Counted from the stretch's first letter, positions 32,438 to 43,386 are shown. The stretch is 64,000 nt of DNA from Vibrio sp. S17_S38 (GCF_014694375.1 NZ_JAAUWW010000011.1:1-64000); one strand, 5' to 3'. Notes: generated from the sequence alone by a model not told the origin. Numbers and translations are program-made.

Positions 32438-33404
32438 ACATAAAATTGAACCAACAGAAACACCACAACATTCCCAAACTGAGCTTCACTCAAGTGATGG
32501 TTTGACTGCCGGCGAAATATTACGCCAACGTCGTGAAGAACTTGGGCTGAGTCAAAAAGATATCGCACAAAAATTACGACTGAAAGTGTCGGTAATTGAA
32601 AGTGTAGAAAGCCATGAATTTGGATCCCATCAAGTAGCCACTTTTATCCGTGGCTATTTTCGATCTTACGCAAAAGTGGTTGGTATCAGCGAAAAAGAAA
32701 TATTGAAGGTGTTGGAGCTTTCCGGCGAAGGTCAGCATCAACATAAAGAACACATGATGCACAGCTTTTCTCAACAGACGAAAAAGCAAAAACATGATAG
32801 CCATATTATGCGTATCACATGGGGTGTGTTGGTGGTGATCATTGGTATATCATCGATTTGGTGGTGGCAAAACCATCAACAAGATACTCTTTCAGCATCC
32901 TCAATAAAACAAGAGCAGACTGCTACCGTTGATACTGTATTAGAACAAAACCAATCGAATGAACAAGAGAATGGTTCAGCTGATTTAGACGTATCGGCGA
33001 GCTCTGATGATTTATCTTCTGATGACTCTCAACATTCAGATGTATTAACTCAAGACGCGCAAGAGTCGGATACTTCATCTTCTTCTGAGGAAGCTGTAGT
33101 TTCAGATGCTCAAACGCCAGAATCACAAGAAGAAAAGATTGAGGCTTTATCTCAATCTGAAACCTCAAATAAACCATTAGTAATGAATTTTAAGAATGAC
33201 TGTTGGATCCAAGTAAAAGACAGTCAAAATAAGATCCTTGCTACCGGTATGAAAAAAGCAGGCGAGTCTGTTACTTTAACTGGAAACACTCCGTACTCTA
33301 TAATATTAGGCGCTCCTGAAGGAGTCTCTATCACCTTAGCAGATGAACCTGTAGACCTTTCTCGGTATACTGCAGGCAAAGCCGCTAGATTGACATTACC
33401 GTAG
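32427..33404 (+). CDS. rodZ: Cytoskeletal membrane protein RodZ
   Basis: Links MreB filaments to the cell-wall elongation machinery. The protein has 325 residues. A cytoplasmic Cro/C1-like helix-turn-helix (about 27-95: ILRQRREELGLSQKDIAQKLRLKVSVIES) contacts MreB. It is followed by a basic stretch, one membrane helix (about 130-150), a long Ser/Asp/Glu-rich periplasmic linker (about 155-250) and a C-terminal DUF4115 beta domain (NDCWIQVKDSQNK, NTPYSIILGAPEGVSI). The start lies inside the end of pilW. Confidence 0.95.
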   Translation: MSTEHKIEPTETPQHSQTELHSSDGLTAGEILRQRREELGLSQKDIAQKLRLKVSVIESVESHEFGSHQVATFIRGYFRSYAKVVGISEKEILKVLELSGEGQHQHKEHMMHSFSQQTKKQKHDSHIMRITWGVLVVIIGISSIWWWQNHQQDTLSASSIKQEQTATVDTVLEQNQSNEQENGSADLDVSASSDDLSSDDSQHSDVLTQDAQESDTSSSSEEAVVSDAQTPESQEEKIEALSQSETSNKPLVMNFKNDCWIQVKDSQNKILATGMKKAGESVTLTGNTPYSIILGAPEGVSITLADEPVDLSRYTAGKAARLTLP

Positions 33405-33411
33405 ATAAATT

Positions 33412-34533
33412 ATGCATCACGAATCTCCTATCAAGCGTCGTCCTTCGACTCGAATTTATGTTGGCAACGTCCCAATTGGTGACGGTGCTCCTATTGCAGT
33501 TCAATCCATGACCAACACTTTAACAACTGATGTTGAGGCGACTGTTGCTCAAATACGCTCACTTGAAAAAGTAGGTGCGGATTTAGTTCGAGTTTCAGTT
33601 CCCACCATGGATGCTGCAGAAGCCTTTAAATTGATCAAGCAACAAGTGAATGTGCCATTAATCGCAGATATTCATTTTGATTATCGTATTGCCTTAAAAG
33701 TGGCGGAGTACGGTGTTGATTGCTTGAGAATTAACCCTGGTAATATTGGTAACGAAGCTCGGATTCGCTCAGTTGTGGATTGTGCTCGAGATAAAAATAT
33801 TCCAATACGAATTGGGGTTAATGGTGGCTCTTTAGAAAAAGAGATCCAATTGAAATATGGTGAACCAACAGCGGCAGCGTTAGTTGAATCTGCCATGCGT
33901 CATGTGGATATTTTAGACCGTTTAAACTTTGATCAATTTAAAGTAAGTGTCAAAGCATCTGATGTATTTTTGGCTGTTGATTCTTATCGCTTGCTGGCTA
34001 AACAAATAAATCAACCTTTGCACTTAGGTATTACTGAAGCCGGTGGTGCGCGTGCGGGGTCGGTTAAATCAGCCGTTGGTCTAGGAATGCTATTGTCGGA
34101 AGGAATTGGCGATACACTGCGTATTTCTCTTGCTGCCGATCCAGTTGAAGAAGTTAAAGTTGGTTTTGATATTTTAAAATCGCTGCGTATTCGCTCTCGT
34201 GGTATCAACTTTATTGCTTGCCCAACGTGTTCTCGTCAAGAGTTTGATGTGATTTCAACTGTAAATGCATTAGAAGAACGTTTAGAAGATATTATTACTC
34301 CAATGGATGTTTCTATTATTGGCTGTGTGGTCAATGGACCTGGTGAGGCAGAAGCTTCACATATGGGCATTGCTGGCGGACATAAAAAAAGCGCATTTTA
34401 TGAAGATGGTAAACGCCAAAAAGAACGTTTTGATAACAATAATGTGATCGATCAGCTAGAAGCTAAAATCCGAGCAAAAGCCGCGATGCTAGATAGTGCG
34501 AATCGGATTGATGTCGATAATATTGATGGTTAA
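33412..34533 (+). CDS. ispG: (E)-4-hydroxy-3-methylbut-2-enyl-diphosphate synthase IspG
   Basis: [4Fe-4S] enzyme of the MEP pathway that converts MEcPP to HMBPP. The protein has 373 residues. The TIM barrel has [16 protein letters not shown] and RINPGNIG. The cluster ligands are in ACPTCSR and [11 protein letters not shown] near the C-terminus. It starts 7 bp after the rodZ stop and has a weak ribosome binding site, so translational coupling is likely. Its cluster need ties it to the upstream isc operon. Confidence 0.98.
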   Translation: MHHESPIKRRPSTRIYVGNVPIGDGAPIAVQSMTNTLTTDVEATVAQIRSLEKVGADLVRVSVPTMDAAEAFKLIKQQVNVPLIADIHFDYRIALKVAEYGVDCLRINPGNIGNEARIRSVVDCARDKNIPIRIGVNGGSLEKEIQLKYGEPTAAALVESAMRHVDILDRLNFDQFKVSVKASDVFLAVDSYRLLAKQINQPLHLGITEAGGARAGSVKSAVGLGMLLSEGIGDTLRISLAADPVEEVKVGFDILKSLRIRSRGINFIACPTCSRQEFDVISTVNALEERLEDIITPMDVSIIGCVVNGPGEAEASHMGIAGGHKKSAFYEDGKRQKERFDNNNVIDQLEAKIRAKAAMLDSANRIDVDNIDG

Positions 34534-34576
34534 CGTTAAGTCGTTATCTTTTAAAGAATATTGAGTGGTAGTGACT

Positions 34577-35845
34577 GTGAGTAAAACAATTCAAGCAATT
34601 CGAGGCATGAACGATTGCCTACCAAGCCAATCTCCTCTTTGGCATAAAGTAGAAGATGCGGTAAAAAATGTAGTGAGTTCTTATGGCTACAGTGAAATTC
34701 GTATGCCAATCGTTGAAGTGACTAATTTATTCAAACGTGCGATCGGCGAAGTGACCGATGTCGTCGAAAAAGAAATGTATACCTTCGAAGACCGCAATGG
34801 CGATAGCTTGACGTTACGCCCTGAGGGAACGGCTGGCTGTGTCCGTGCAGGAATTGAAAATGGATTAATTTACAATCAAGAGCAACGTTTATGGTACATG
34901 GGACCGATGTTCCGCCATGAGCGCCCTCAAAAAGGTCGTTATCGTCAATTTCATCAAGTTGGAGTAGAAACATTTGGCCTACAAGGTCCTGATGTTGATG
35001 CTGAATTGATCATGATGACAGCTCGATTATGGCGTCAACTAGGTATTGATCAACATGTTCGCTTGGAATTAAACTCGATCGGCTCTATTGAATCTCGAGC
35101 TAATTATCGCACTGTTTTAATTGAATTTCTTGAGCAACATATCGATATTTTAGATGAAGATTGTAAGCGTCGGATGTATACCAATCCTCTGCGAGTACTG
35201 GATACTAAAAACCCAGCTATTCAAGCGATATTAGTGGATGCGCCTCAGTTAGCCGATTACCTTGATGATGACTCACGTGAACATTTTACTGGTTTATGTG
35301 AACTACTTGATGCAGCTGGTATCCAATACCAAGTTAATCAACGTTTGGTTCGCGGTTTAGATTATTACAACAAAACTGTTTTTGAATGGATCACTGAAAG
35401 CCTTGGTGCTCAAGGTACCGTTTGTGCTGGTGGTCGTTATGATGGTTTGGTCGAACAGTTAGGTGGTAAACCATCTCCAGCTGTAGGTTTTGCTATGGGA
35501 CTTGAGCGTTTAGTTTTGATGATGGAAACGCTAGAGCTTAATGAAGTTCGTAAACCAGTTGATGTTTATTTAGTCACAGCAGGTGAAGGCACACTCATTA
35601 ATGGTATGAAACTGGCTGAATCATTACGCGAAAATGTTAATGGGTTACGCCTAATGACTCACTTTGGTGGTGGTAACTTTAAAAAACAATTTAAACGTGC
35701 AGATAAAGTGGGTGCATCTATCGCACTGGTTCTGGGCGAAAATGAAGTCGCAGAGAAAACGGTGGTAGTAAAAGATCTTATTGGTGGTGAGCAACAAACG
35801 CTTACTCAGTCTGAGCTTGCCGCTTATTTAACTAATGCCATTTAA
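34577..35845 (+). CDS. hisS: Histidyl-tRNA synthetase HisS
   Basis: Class II aminoacyl-tRNA synthetase of 422 residues. Motif 1 lies in the N-terminal third, motif 2 is [15 protein letters not shown] through [23 protein letters not shown], the histidine-binding [15 protein letters not shown] follows, and motif 3 is [15 protein letters not shown]-terminal anticodon-binding domain completes it. The start is taken as GTG 34577 ([16 protein letters not shown]), preceded by GAGTGG, because family members begin close to [14 protein letters not shown] codons at 34565 and 34568 are alternatives. Confidence 0.97.
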   Translation: MSKTIQAIRGMNDCLPSQSPLWHKVEDAVKNVVSSYGYSEIRMPIVEVTNLFKRAIGEVTDVVEKEMYTFEDRNGDSLTLRPEGTAGCVRAGIENGLIYNQEQRLWYMGPMFRHERPQKGRYRQFHQVGVETFGLQGPDVDAELIMMTARLWRQLGIDQHVRLELNSIGSIESRANYRTVLIEFLEQHIDILDEDCKRRMYTNPLRVLDTKNPAIQAILVDAPQLADYLDDDSREHFTGLCELLDAAGIQYQVNQRLVRGLDYYNKTVFEWITESLGAQGTVCAGGRYDGLVEQLGGKPSPAVGFAMGLERLVLMMETLELNEVRKPVDVYLVTAGEGTLINGMKLAESLRENVNGLRLMTHFGGGNFKKQFKRADKVGASIALVLGENEVAEKTVVVKDLIGGEQQTLTQSELAAYLTNAI

Positions 35846-35905
35846 TTATCTAACGCTTAAATTTTAGTATTAAGTGCAATTATCGAATTTTAAAGAGGAT
35901 GTAAC

Positions 35906-36523
35906 GTGAGTATCTACGACGCGGATGAAGAACAACAAGTAGAAGCAATTAAAGACTGGTGGAAAGCAAACGGTAAATCCGTGATCATTGGTGTTGTTGT
36001 GGGTATCGGTGGTATTTTAGGCTGGCGTTATTACCAAGATGGTATTACCGCTGAGCAAGAAACCGCTTCTCATGGTTACAGTGCTGTGATTTCAAACCTA
36101 GAAGAAAAAGGTCTTGAAGCACAGAAACCAACTCAAGATTTTATTACCGCAAATGATAAAACGTCTTATGCAGTTTTGGCTTCTTTACAATTAGCCAAAG
36201 CTCAGGTTGATGCGAACAAGCTTGATGATGCATTAACGCAGTTAAAGTGGGCAAAACTTCATGCTAAAGATGATACGTTATTGCCGATTATCTCTTATCG
36301 TATGGCTCGCGTGCTTACTGCTCAATCTAAGTATGATGATGCAATCTCGGAAATTTCAGCAGTGAAATCGGAAGCTTGGAAAGCACGTAATCAAGAATTA
36401 ATGGGCGATATTTATTTACTGAAAGGGGATAAAGATGCTGCTCAGAAAGCTTATATCCAAGCACAGCAAGATGGAACCGCAAACCAAGCTTTGCAAATGA
36501 AACTTGATGATCTTGCCAAGTAG
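35906..36523 (+). CDS. yfgM: SecYEG-ancillary periplasmic chaperone YfgM
   Basis: Inner-membrane protein of 205 residues that joins the SecYEG-PpiD complex. A short cytoplasmic N-terminus (IYDADEEQQVEAIKDWWKANGK) precedes one membrane helix (about 25-43) and a periplasmic tetratricopeptide-like domain of about 160 residues. The start is GTG 35906 after AAAGAGGATG. It is followed by bamB with 11 bp between them. Confidence 0.95.
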   Translation: MSIYDADEEQQVEAIKDWWKANGKSVIIGVVVGIGGILGWRYYQDGITAEQETASHGYSAVISNLEEKGLEAQKPTQDFITANDKTSYAVLASLQLAKAQVDANKLDDALTQLKWAKLHAKDDTLLPIISYRMARVLTAQSKYDDAISEISAVKSEAWKARNQELMGDIYLLKGDKDAAQKAYIQAQQDGTANQALQMKLDDLAK

Positions 36524-36534
36524 GGACCGTTTTA

Positions 36535-37713
36535 ATGAAAAAAGTGCTTAAACGTGGTCTGACTCTGACTTTTATTGCTTTAGGACTCTTAGGGTGTTCA
36601 AGCGAGGAAGATACAATTGTTATGTCTCCACTTCCTATAGTAAAAAGTCAATTTACGCCAAAAACACTGTGGACCGCATCCGTAGGTGATGGTGTTGGGC
36701 ACTATTTTTCAAAACTGTCCCCAGTCTATGCTTACAATAAAGTCTTTGTGGCTAGCCGTGATGGTGAAGTGAAGGCTCTTGATCCTGAAACAGGTAAAAC
36801 CTTATGGGAAGCTGATTTAGGTGAAGATGAACCTGCACGATTATCGGGTGGATTGAGCGCATTATACGATAAAGTCTATGTTGGATCTGAAAATGGTCAG
36901 GTTTACGCTTTATCTGCCGATGATGGATCTCTTGTATGGCAACAAGATATTGAAGGTGAAGTACTTGCCAAGCCGTTAGCGGATGAAAACTTAGTTATGT
37001 TTAATACGGCCAAAGGTTCTTTGGTAGCATTAAAGCAAGAGTCCGGTGAACAAGCCTGGGTGATCAATAATGAAGTTCCGAATTTAACCCTGAGAGGAGA
37101 CAGTTCACCTACCTCTGTTTCTGGTGGTGTTTTCTGGGGTATGTCGAACGGTCGATTAGCAGCCGCATTGATTCAAAAAGGGCAACTATTATGGCAACAG
37201 CCTATTGGCACTCCAAAAGGATCGACAGAGATTGATCGCTTGGTGGATGTCGATGCTTCGCCGCTGATTATTGGCTCAAGCCTCTATACGGTTGGTATTA
37301 ATGGTCAATTAGTTGCGATTGATTTACGTTCGGGCACACCGATGTGGAAACGCGCTTATTCTTCGGCGACTGATTTGGCTACCGATGGTAGTAAACTTTT
37401 CGTTGTTACGGATCAAGATCATCTTACTGGTGTGGATGTCCGTAGTGGAACCAAGCTATGGGAAAATGACGAACTTCAATATCGCCAACTATCTGAACCT
37501 GCAGTGATCCACAATTATTTGGTTGTCGGTGATAATGAAGGTTACTTACACTGGATAGATCGTAATACTGGTGCTTTTGTTGCCCAGCAGTTGATTGGTG
37601 ATGATGATGATGATGATGGAATTGCAGTAGCTCCAATTCAGCTTGATGATGGCTTTATTGTTATCACAAGAGAAGGGGAGATAAAGAAAATGCAGATCCC
37701 TGAAGGATCGTGA
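36535..37713 (+). CDS. bamB: Outer membrane protein assembly factor BamB
   Basis: Lipoprotein of the BAM complex that folds beta-barrel proteins into the outer membrane. The protein has 392 residues: a signal peptide with lipobox LLGC (cysteine about residue 21), then eight PQQ-type beta-propeller blades (repeats such as VFVASRDGEVKALDPETGKTLWEA and VYVGSENGQVYALSADDGSLVWQ). One loop near residue 355 is a run of six aspartates (GDDDDDDG), unusual but in a surface turn. It follows yfgM closely. Confidence 0.96.
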   Translation: MKKVLKRGLTLTFIALGLLGCSSEEDTIVMSPLPIVKSQFTPKTLWTASVGDGVGHYFSKLSPVYAYNKVFVASRDGEVKALDPETGKTLWEADLGEDEPARLSGGLSALYDKVYVGSENGQVYALSADDGSLVWQQDIEGEVLAKPLADENLVMFNTAKGSLVALKQESGEQAWVINNEVPNLTLRGDSSPTSVSGGVFWGMSNGRLAAALIQKGQLLWQQPIGTPKGSTEIDRLVDVDASPLIIGSSLYTVGINGQLVAIDLRSGTPMWKRAYSSATDLATDGSKLFVVTDQDHLTGVDVRSGTKLWENDELQYRQLSEPAVIHNYLVVGDNEGYLHWIDRNTGAFVAQQLIGDDDDDDGIAVAPIQLDDGFIVITREGEIKKMQIPEGS

Positions 37714-37805
37714 TATAATCCGGCACCCTGATTTATCAGACCTAAAATCGGCTCCTATTGATGGGGCCGTTATTCTTCTTAATGGAGAGTATATTGTTTT
37801 GAGTT

Positions 37806-37853
37806 AGTAGTTATAGGTAATGGCAGAACATAGGCTTATTACCTATAACTACT
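37806..37853. repeat. 16-bp perfect inverted repeat in the der leader
   Basis: AGTAGTTATAGGTAAT at 37806-37821 and its exact reverse complement at 37838-37853 flank a 16-nt loop. The structure ends 30 bp before the der start codon and has no T-tract after it, so it is not a standard terminator. It may affect der transcription or translation. Confidence 0.8.
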
Positions 37854-37883
37854 CTGGTTATTTTAAAGATTTTTGAGGTATAT

Positions 37884-39386
37884 ATGATTCCTGTAGTGGC
37901 TTTAGTTGGACGCCCAAACGTTGGTAAATCAACGTTATTTAACCGTCTAACTCGTACGCGTGACGCATTGGTTGCTGACTTTCCGGGCTTAACTCGGGAT
38001 CGTAAATACGGCCAAGCAAAATCTGGTGAACATGAATTCATCGTGATTGATACTGGTGGTATTGATGGTACTGAAGATGGTGTTGAAACCAAAATGGCAG
38101 AACAATCATTAGCGGCAATTGAAGAAGCTGATGTTGTTCTATTTATGGTTGATGGCCGTGCAGGATTAACGGTTTCTGATGAAGCGATTGCTCGCCATTT
38201 ACGTATGCGTGAAAAACCAACCATGTTAGTGGTCAATAAGGTTGATGGCGTTGATGCTGACGCCGCGAGTGCTGAGTTTTGGCAGTTGGGCATGGATAAA
38301 GTGTATCAAATTGCCGCTGCTCATGGCCGTGGTGTGATGAGCTTAATTGATAAAGCATTGAAACCTTTTTCTGACCAATTGGCAGAAGAAGAAGCTAAAT
38401 TAAAAGCAGAAATCGAAGATTTAACAGGTGAAGTTGACGCTGAAGATGAGCAACTAGAATACACCGAAGAAGAAGCAGAAGCCGAATTTAAACGCCTGCA
38501 AGATCAACCGATTAAATTGGCGATCATTGGTCGACCTAATGTCGGTAAATCAACGCTGACTAACCGTATCTTAGGTGAAGAGCGTGTGGTTGTTTATGAT
38601 ATGCCAGGAACGACTCGCGACTCTATCTACATTCCAATGAAGCGTGATGAACGTGAATATGTCTTAATTGATACCGCCGGTGTTCGTCGTCGTAAGCGTG
38701 TTAATGAAGTCGTTGAGAAATTCTCAGTGATCAAGACACTGAAAGCGATTGAAGATGCCAACGTTGTACTACTTATCATTGATGCCCGTGAAAGTATTTC
38801 AGATCAAGATTTAAGCTTACTTGGGTTTGCACTTAATGCCGGGCGTTCTATCGTGATTGCCGTGAATAAGTGGGATGGCTTAGATACGGATGTAAAAGAG
38901 CATGTTAAAAAAGAATTAGACCGCCGCTTAGGTTTTGTTGATTTTGCTCGTATTCACTTTATCTCAGCACTTCACGGTACTGGCGTTGGTCATTTATTTG
39001 AGTCGGTACAAGAGGCATATAAATCAGCCACAACTCGAGTTGGTACTTCTGTACTTACTCGTATTATGAAAATGGCGCAAGATGATCACCAACCACCGTT
39101 GGTGCGTGGACGTCGAGTTAAGATGAAATATGCTCATGCGGGTGGCTATAACCCACCGATTATTGTTGTGCATGGTAACCAAGTAAAAGAGCTACCAGAT
39201 TCTTATAAACGTTATTTGATGAACTATTTCCGTCGAGCTCTTGAGATCATGGGAACACCTATTAGGATCCAGTTCCAAAATAGTGAGAACCCATTTGAAG
39301 GTCAGGTAAATAAATCTAGCGTTACAGAAGCACATAAGCGTAAACGTTTGGTGAGCTTGATTAAACGTGGCCGCAAAAAGCAATAA
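37884..39386 (+). CDS. der: Ribosome biogenesis GTPase Der (EngA)
   Basis: Essential GTPase with two tandem G domains that acts in 50S subunit assembly. The protein has 500 residues. The first G domain has [19 protein letters not shown] and NKVD; the second has [23 protein letters not shown] and NKWD. An acidic linker (about 165-205, [23 protein letters not shown]) separates them, and a C-terminal KH-like domain ends in basic residues (KRGRKKQ). The start follows TTGAGG. A gap of 170 bp containing a large inverted repeat separates it from bamB. Confidence 0.98.
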   Translation: MIPVVALVGRPNVGKSTLFNRLTRTRDALVADFPGLTRDRKYGQAKSGEHEFIVIDTGGIDGTEDGVETKMAEQSLAAIEEADVVLFMVDGRAGLTVSDEAIARHLRMREKPTMLVVNKVDGVDADAASAEFWQLGMDKVYQIAAAHGRGVMSLIDKALKPFSDQLAEEEAKLKAEIEDLTGEVDAEDEQLEYTEEEAEAEFKRLQDQPIKLAIIGRPNVGKSTLTNRILGEERVVVYDMPGTTRDSIYIPMKRDEREYVLIDTAGVRRRKRVNEVVEKFSVIKTLKAIEDANVVLLIIDARESISDQDLSLLGFALNAGRSIVIAVNKWDGLDTDVKEHVKKELDRRLGFVDFARIHFISALHGTGVGHLFESVQEAYKSATTRVGTSVLTRIMKMAQDDHQPPLVRGRRVKMKYAHAGGYNPPIIVVHGNQVKELPDSYKRYLMNYFRRALEIMGTPIRIQFQNSENPFEGQVNKSSVTEAHKRKRLVSLIKRGRKKQ

Positions 39387-39415
39387 GCGGATATTCTATT
39401 TTTAATGATTAAACA

Positions 39416-39447
39416 AAAATACCACTCGCTGAAGTGGTATTTTTTTA
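39416..39447 (+). terminator. Terminator of der
   Basis: AAAATACCACT at 39416-39426 pairs with AGTGGTATTTT at 39433-39443 across a 6-nt loop, followed by a T-run to 39447. It lies 30 bp past der. Confidence 0.88.
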
Positions 39448-39822
39448 TCTATAGATCGCGTATTTGAATATTTTAAAATATTGGATCCTATGATTTAAAT
39501 GTAACTATAAGGTTTATTATCCTGTTTAAAATTCAAATGCAGCACATGTAACTTATGCTTTCGGGTTGTGGTGATATAAATATTCTTAATGGGGTAGATC
39601 GCTGATCAAAGAGTATAAAGGCTGAGATCATAAAAGATCATGCCATGCTTAAAATCGCATATTAAATGAAAGTTTGTATTAGTTAGATGACAATAACCGA
39701 CATTTTCCAGAAATGACATGTCATTTTGTTATCAAGGTTTAAGAAGAGTAAAGTAGAAGGGCATTCACTTTCATTTTAAAGAAGTGATGGTGCTTATAAA
39801 AAGTATTATGAAGGACTCATTT
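39448..39822. other. Gene-free stretch between der and yfgJ with a 16-bp palindrome
   Basis: About 375 bp of AT-rich sequence with no frame I can support. The one clear element is a perfect 16-bp palindrome, AAATGACATGTCATTT, at 39711-39726, about 100 bp before yfgJ. It has the symmetry of an operator for a dimeric regulator, but I cannot name one. Confidence 0.5.
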
Positions 39823-40065
39823 ATGCCAGATCATGACTGCCCAAATTGCGATACTAAATTAGTATGGCAAAGGAAAAATGATAAGAACCAACCGGTTTAT
39901 GGTTGTAATAACTGCCACGTTAATTTCACTCAACAGGCCTTTTGTCCAGCTTGTGACAATGAGCTCAATTACTTGCAAGCATGCGGTTCTAGCAGTTTCT
40001 TTTGCCCACAATGTAATGAACTAAAGTCTAAATCAACAGTGATAACTAAGTTGCAGTTTACTTAG
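39823..40065 (+). CDS. yfgJ: YfgJ-like zinc-ribbon protein
   Basis: Protein of 80 residues built around four CxxC pairs: CPNC, CNNC, CPAC and CPQC, consistent with two zinc ribbons. The LQACGSSSFFCPQC segment parallels LKACGAVDYFC of E. coli YfgJ (71 residues, DUF1407), whose function is not known. The ATG at 39823 (MPDHDCPNC) has AAGGA eight bases before it. An in-frame extension 13 codons upstream is not supported. It is convergent with xseA, only 5 bp away. In E. coli yfgJ also lies near der and xseA. Confidence 0.88.
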   Translation: MPDHDCPNCDTKLVWQRKNDKNQPVYGCNNCHVNFTQQAFCPACDNELNYLQACGSSSFFCPQCNELKSKSTVITKLQFT

Positions 40066-40070
40066 GACTG

Positions 40071-41408
40071 TTAACTTACGATTGAATGGATCTCTCCATC
40101 AATAAATGAAATTGCAATCTTTTGTCCGCTTTTTAGGCCCGCAGCCTGAGATACCACCCGGCTATTTTCATCTTTTACAATGCTATAGCCTCTTTTTAGT
40201 GTTGAAAGTGGGCTCATTGTTTCTAACTTTTCAACCTTTATCGCCAAATGGTATCTCTGAGTTGTGAGCTGCTTTTCAATCGCGTTGATTAAATGACGTT
40301 GCTTTTGTTGTACTTGATCTTTTTGCCTTTCAATTTTTTTGGCTAGTGAATAGCTATTGAATTTATGAGTTAAGTATTCGACTTGGCTGTTCTGACGACG
40401 CAAGTAGTACGACATTGAACGTTGTAAACGCTGACTCAAATCATCCAATTGTTGAGCTTGATTATTGAGCTGATAACGAGGATGTAATTTATCCAACAGG
40501 TGAGTTAACTGAGTGAGGCGTGATTTTTGTTGCGAGAAATAATATCGGCTTGCGTTGAGTAAACGTTGATGTTGATGATGCAACGTTTGGTGCTTATGAT
40601 TATTGTCACGGCTTACAAGCTCAGCAGCCGCAGATGGTGTTGGTGCACGGACATCGGCAACAAAATCAGCAATAGTGACATCAATTTCATGCCCAACGGC
40701 ACTCACAATAGGAATTTGACTGGCAGCAATAGTACGAGCAACAATCTCATGATTAAAGCACCATAAATCCTCCAGCGAACCACCACCACGACCGACGATC
40801 AGTATGTCACATTCATTACGGCTATTGGCTCGTCCTATCGCTTGAGCAATTTTGAAGGGCGCTTCTTCTCCTTGCACAACGGTTGGATATACGATGATTG
40901 GTAAGCTTGGATCACGGCGCTTTAATACATCCAAAATGTCATATAATGCTGCGCCTGTTTTTGAGGTAATAACGCCAATTCGTTTTGGATTTTCAGGTAG
41001 GGCTTGTTTTAAGCTTTGAGCAAATAAACCTTCGCCAGCTAAGCGCATTTTAAGCTGCTCAAATTCTTGTTGCAGACGCCCGTCACCCTCAGGCTGCATA
41101 CTCTCGATGATCAATTGATAATCACCACGAGGTTCATATAAAGATAATCGCGCTTTGACTAACACTTGATTACCGTTTATTGGTTTAAAGCTAACATGAC
41201 GATTATTACCTTTGAACATGGCACATTTGACTTGTGCACGTGAATCTTTTAATGAGAAATACCAATGACCAGAAACAGGAGCAGAAAAATTTGATAATTC
41301 GCCCACCAACCACACAATTCCCATTTCATTTTCAAGTAGCATTCGTACTTCTGCATTCAAGCGAGAAACCGTAAATATATTTGGATTAGTGCTTGGGGTT
41401 ATTGGCAC
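40071..41408 (-). CDS. xseA: Exodeoxyribonuclease VII large subunit XseA
   Basis: Large subunit of exonuclease VII, which degrades single-stranded DNA to acid-soluble oligonucleotides with XseB. An OB-fold occupies about 8-110 ([39 protein letters not shown]). The catalytic domain has [32 protein letters not shown] and [29 protein letters not shown] long coiled coil and the C-terminal LKRGYSIV follow. The true start is uncertain: no ATG lies near the family start. GTG 41408 (445 residues) has TGAG seven bases before it, GTG 41420 is an alternative, and an ATG at 41495 would add a hydrophobic extension lacking in the family. Confidence 0.9.
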   Translation of the reverse strand: MPITPSTNPNIFTVSRLNAEVRMLLENEMGIVWLVGELSNFSAPVSGHWYFSLKDSRAQVKCAMFKGNNRHVSFKPINGNQVLVKARLSLYEPRGDYQLIIESMQPEGDGRLQQEFEQLKMRLAGEGLFAQSLKQALPENPKRIGVITSKTGAALYDILDVLKRRDPSLPIIVYPTVVQGEEAPFKIAQAIGRANSRNECDILIVGRGGGSLEDLWCFNHEIVARTIAASQIPIVSAVGHEIDVTIADFVADVRAPTPSAAAELVSRDNNHKHQTLHHQHQRLLNASRYYFSQQKSRLTQLTHLLDKLHPRYQLNNQAQQLDDLSQRLQRSMSYYLRRQNSQVEYLTHKFNSYSLAKKIERQKDQVQQKQRHLINAIEKQLTTQRYHLAIKVEKLETMSPLSTLKRGYSIVKDENSRVVSQAAGLKSGQKIAISFIDGEIHSIVS

Positions 41409-41597
41409 AGGAAATCTCACAAATCTAATCAAAAAGAATAAGATAATTATAGCGGAATTAGAGTTTAAATTGCGAATGGTGTCAGCCAAGAACAACCAAA
41501 AACTTAAGCGTGTGACAACATTTATGCGATTAATTGATATTTGAACTACCTTCAGGCTTATTCATTAAATTTTCATAAATAAAAAGGATAAAACATC

Positions 41598-41626
41598 TAG
41601 TCAAACGATTGCGCGAGGCGTATAAT
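41598..41626 (+). promoter_or_regulatory. Candidate guaB promoter
   Basis: TAGTCA at 41598-41603 and TATAAT at 41621-41626 are 17 bp apart, followed by a GC-rich discriminator (CCCGCTGC), which is common at stringently controlled promoters. It lies about 140 bp before guaB in the xseA-guaB divergent gap (41409-41766). I see no gene in that gap. Confidence 0.6.
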
Positions 41627-41766
41627 CCCGCTGCAATATCAAATCCCAAATTCATTTTATTATGCGAAACGATAAAATGAGTTTATCGCTTATGGTTTTA
41701 GTCGCTTTTTAGCTAAATACTAACAGTGGGATTTATCCTTCTAACACTCTTATGTGAGATATTGCA

Positions 41767-43230
41767 ATGTTACGAATCGCGAAAGAAGCTTTAACGTTTG
41801 ATGACGTTTTACTTGTCCCTGCACACTCCACTGTTCTTCCTAATACAGCTGATCTTCGCACTCAGTTGACTAAAAAGATCACTCTTAACGTCCCGATGAT
41901 TTCTGCCGCTATGGATACGGTTACAGAAGCTCGTTTGGCTATTGCTCTGGCTCAAGAAGGTGGAATTGGCTTTATTCATAAGAATATGTCAATTGAACAG
42001 CAAGCTGAAGAAGTACGTTTAGTGAAGATTTATGAAGCTGGTGTCGTTAGCAATCCTGTGACTATCCGCCCAACTGAAACCATCTTGGATGTGAAAGCAT
42101 TAACCGAGAAACATGGTTTCGCTGGCTTTCCTGTCGTAACGCAAAGTAATGAATTAGTCGGTATTATTACTGGCCGTGATGTTCGTTTTGTCACTGATTT
42201 GACCAAAAGTGTTGAACAAGTGATGACCCCAAAAGATCGCCTTGCCACAGTGAAAGAAGGTGCTTCACTTTCTGATGTACAAAAATTAATGCAAGAGCGC
42301 CGTATTGAGAAAGTATTAGTCGTTAATGATGCTTTCCAATTGTCAGGTATGATCACCGCAAAAGATTTCCAAAAAGCAGAAAGTAAACCGAACGCTTGTA
42401 AAGATGACCAAGGTCGCTTACGTGTTGGTGCGGCTGTTGGCGCTGGCGCTGGTAACGAAGAACGTGTTAAAGCGCTTGTTGAAGCAGGCGTTGATGTTCT
42501 GCTTATCGATTCTTCTCACGGTCACTCTCAAGGTGTCTTAGATCGAATTAAAGAAACGCGTGCACTTTTCCCCGATTTACAAATCATTGGCGGAAATGTA
42601 GCAACGGCTGCTGGTGCTCGTGCACTGATCGATGCAGGTGTGGATGCGGTTAAAGTCGGCATAGGCCCAGGTTCAATTTGTACCACCCGCATAGTTACTG
42701 GTGTTGGTGTTCCACAAATCACTGCTATTTCAGATGCAGCAGAAGCAGCTGCTGAGTTTGGTATTCCTGTGATTGCTGATGGCGGCATTCGCTTCTCTGG
42801 TGATATTTGTAAGGCTATTGCTGCTGGCGCATCTTGCGTGATGGTTGGCTCTATGTTTGCAGGAACGGAAGAAGCACCGGGTGAAATCATCCTTTACCAA
42901 GGCCGTTCTTATAAGTCTTACCGTGGAATGGGTTCACTGGGCGCGATGTCTCAAGGTTCATCAGATCGTTACTTCCAATCAGATAATGCAGCCGACAAGC
43001 TTGTTCCAGAAGGCATTGAAGGTCGTACTGCATATAAAGGCCATATAAAAGAAATTATCCATCAACAAATGGGTGGTTTACGTTCAAGCATGGGTCTAAC
43101 CGGCAGTGCTACGATTGACGATATGCGCACTAAAGCAGAGTTTGTACGTATCTCTGGTGCGGGCATGCAAGAATCGCATGTGCATGACGTACAAATTACA
43201 AAAGAAGCCCCTAATTACCGTCTTGGTTAA
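41767..43230 (+). CDS. guaB: Inosine-5'-monophosphate dehydrogenase GuaB
   Basis: Oxidises IMP to XMP with NAD+, the committed step to GMP. The protein has 487 residues. The catalytic cysteine is C305 in [19 protein letters not shown] tandem CBS (Bateman) module interrupts the barrel at about residues 93-200. [17 protein letters not shown] and [11 protein letters not shown] are family blocks. It is followed by guaA after 156 bp that hold a large hairpin. Confidence 0.99.
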   Translation: MLRIAKEALTFDDVLLVPAHSTVLPNTADLRTQLTKKITLNVPMISAAMDTVTEARLAIALAQEGGIGFIHKNMSIEQQAEEVRLVKIYEAGVVSNPVTIRPTETILDVKALTEKHGFAGFPVVTQSNELVGIITGRDVRFVTDLTKSVEQVMTPKDRLATVKEGASLSDVQKLMQERRIEKVLVVNDAFQLSGMITAKDFQKAESKPNACKDDQGRLRVGAAVGAGAGNEERVKALVEAGVDVLLIDSSHGHSQGVLDRIKETRALFPDLQIIGGNVATAAGARALIDAGVDAVKVGIGPGSICTTRIVTGVGVPQITAISDAAEAAAEFGIPVIADGGIRFSGDICKAIAAGASCVMVGSMFAGTEEAPGEIILYQGRSYKSYRGMGSLGAMSQGSSDRYFQSDNAADKLVPEGIEGRTAYKGHIKEIIHQQMGGLRSSMGLTGSATIDDMRTKAEFVRISGAGMQESHVHDVQITKEAPNYRLG

Positions 43231-43287
43231 AATTTTCATCTATCACTAGTTATTGAGTTCAATAATTGCGTGATAGATTGAAAATTT
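43230..43287 (+). other. Large composite hairpin in the guaB-guaA spacer
   Basis: The outer arms AAATTTTCA plus TCTATCAC (43230-43246) pair with GTGATAGA plus TGAAAATTT (43270-43287) with one bulged base. An inner 7-bp stem, TTATTGA (43250-43256) with TCAATAA (43259-43265), closes the loop. It begins at the last base of the guaB stop codon and has no T-tract after it, so it is not a typical terminator. Confidence 0.7.
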
Positions 43288-43386
43288 GGGATAAATAAGA
43301 ATAGAAAATTTTTAATGATGTGTGTTTTGAGTATTTGACGATAAGCACATGTCAATTTCACTTTAATTAGATTTTAGAGAAAAAGA

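Noticed and set aside
37424..37636. Frame encoding a polyhistidine-rich peptide antisense to bamB
   Set aside because: The histidines arise from the complement of the GAT run coding the aspartates of BamB.
37714..37805. GC-rich imperfect repeat after bamB as a terminator
   Set aside because: The pairing (GGCTCC with GGGGCC) is poor and the T-tail is weak, so I could not support a terminator.
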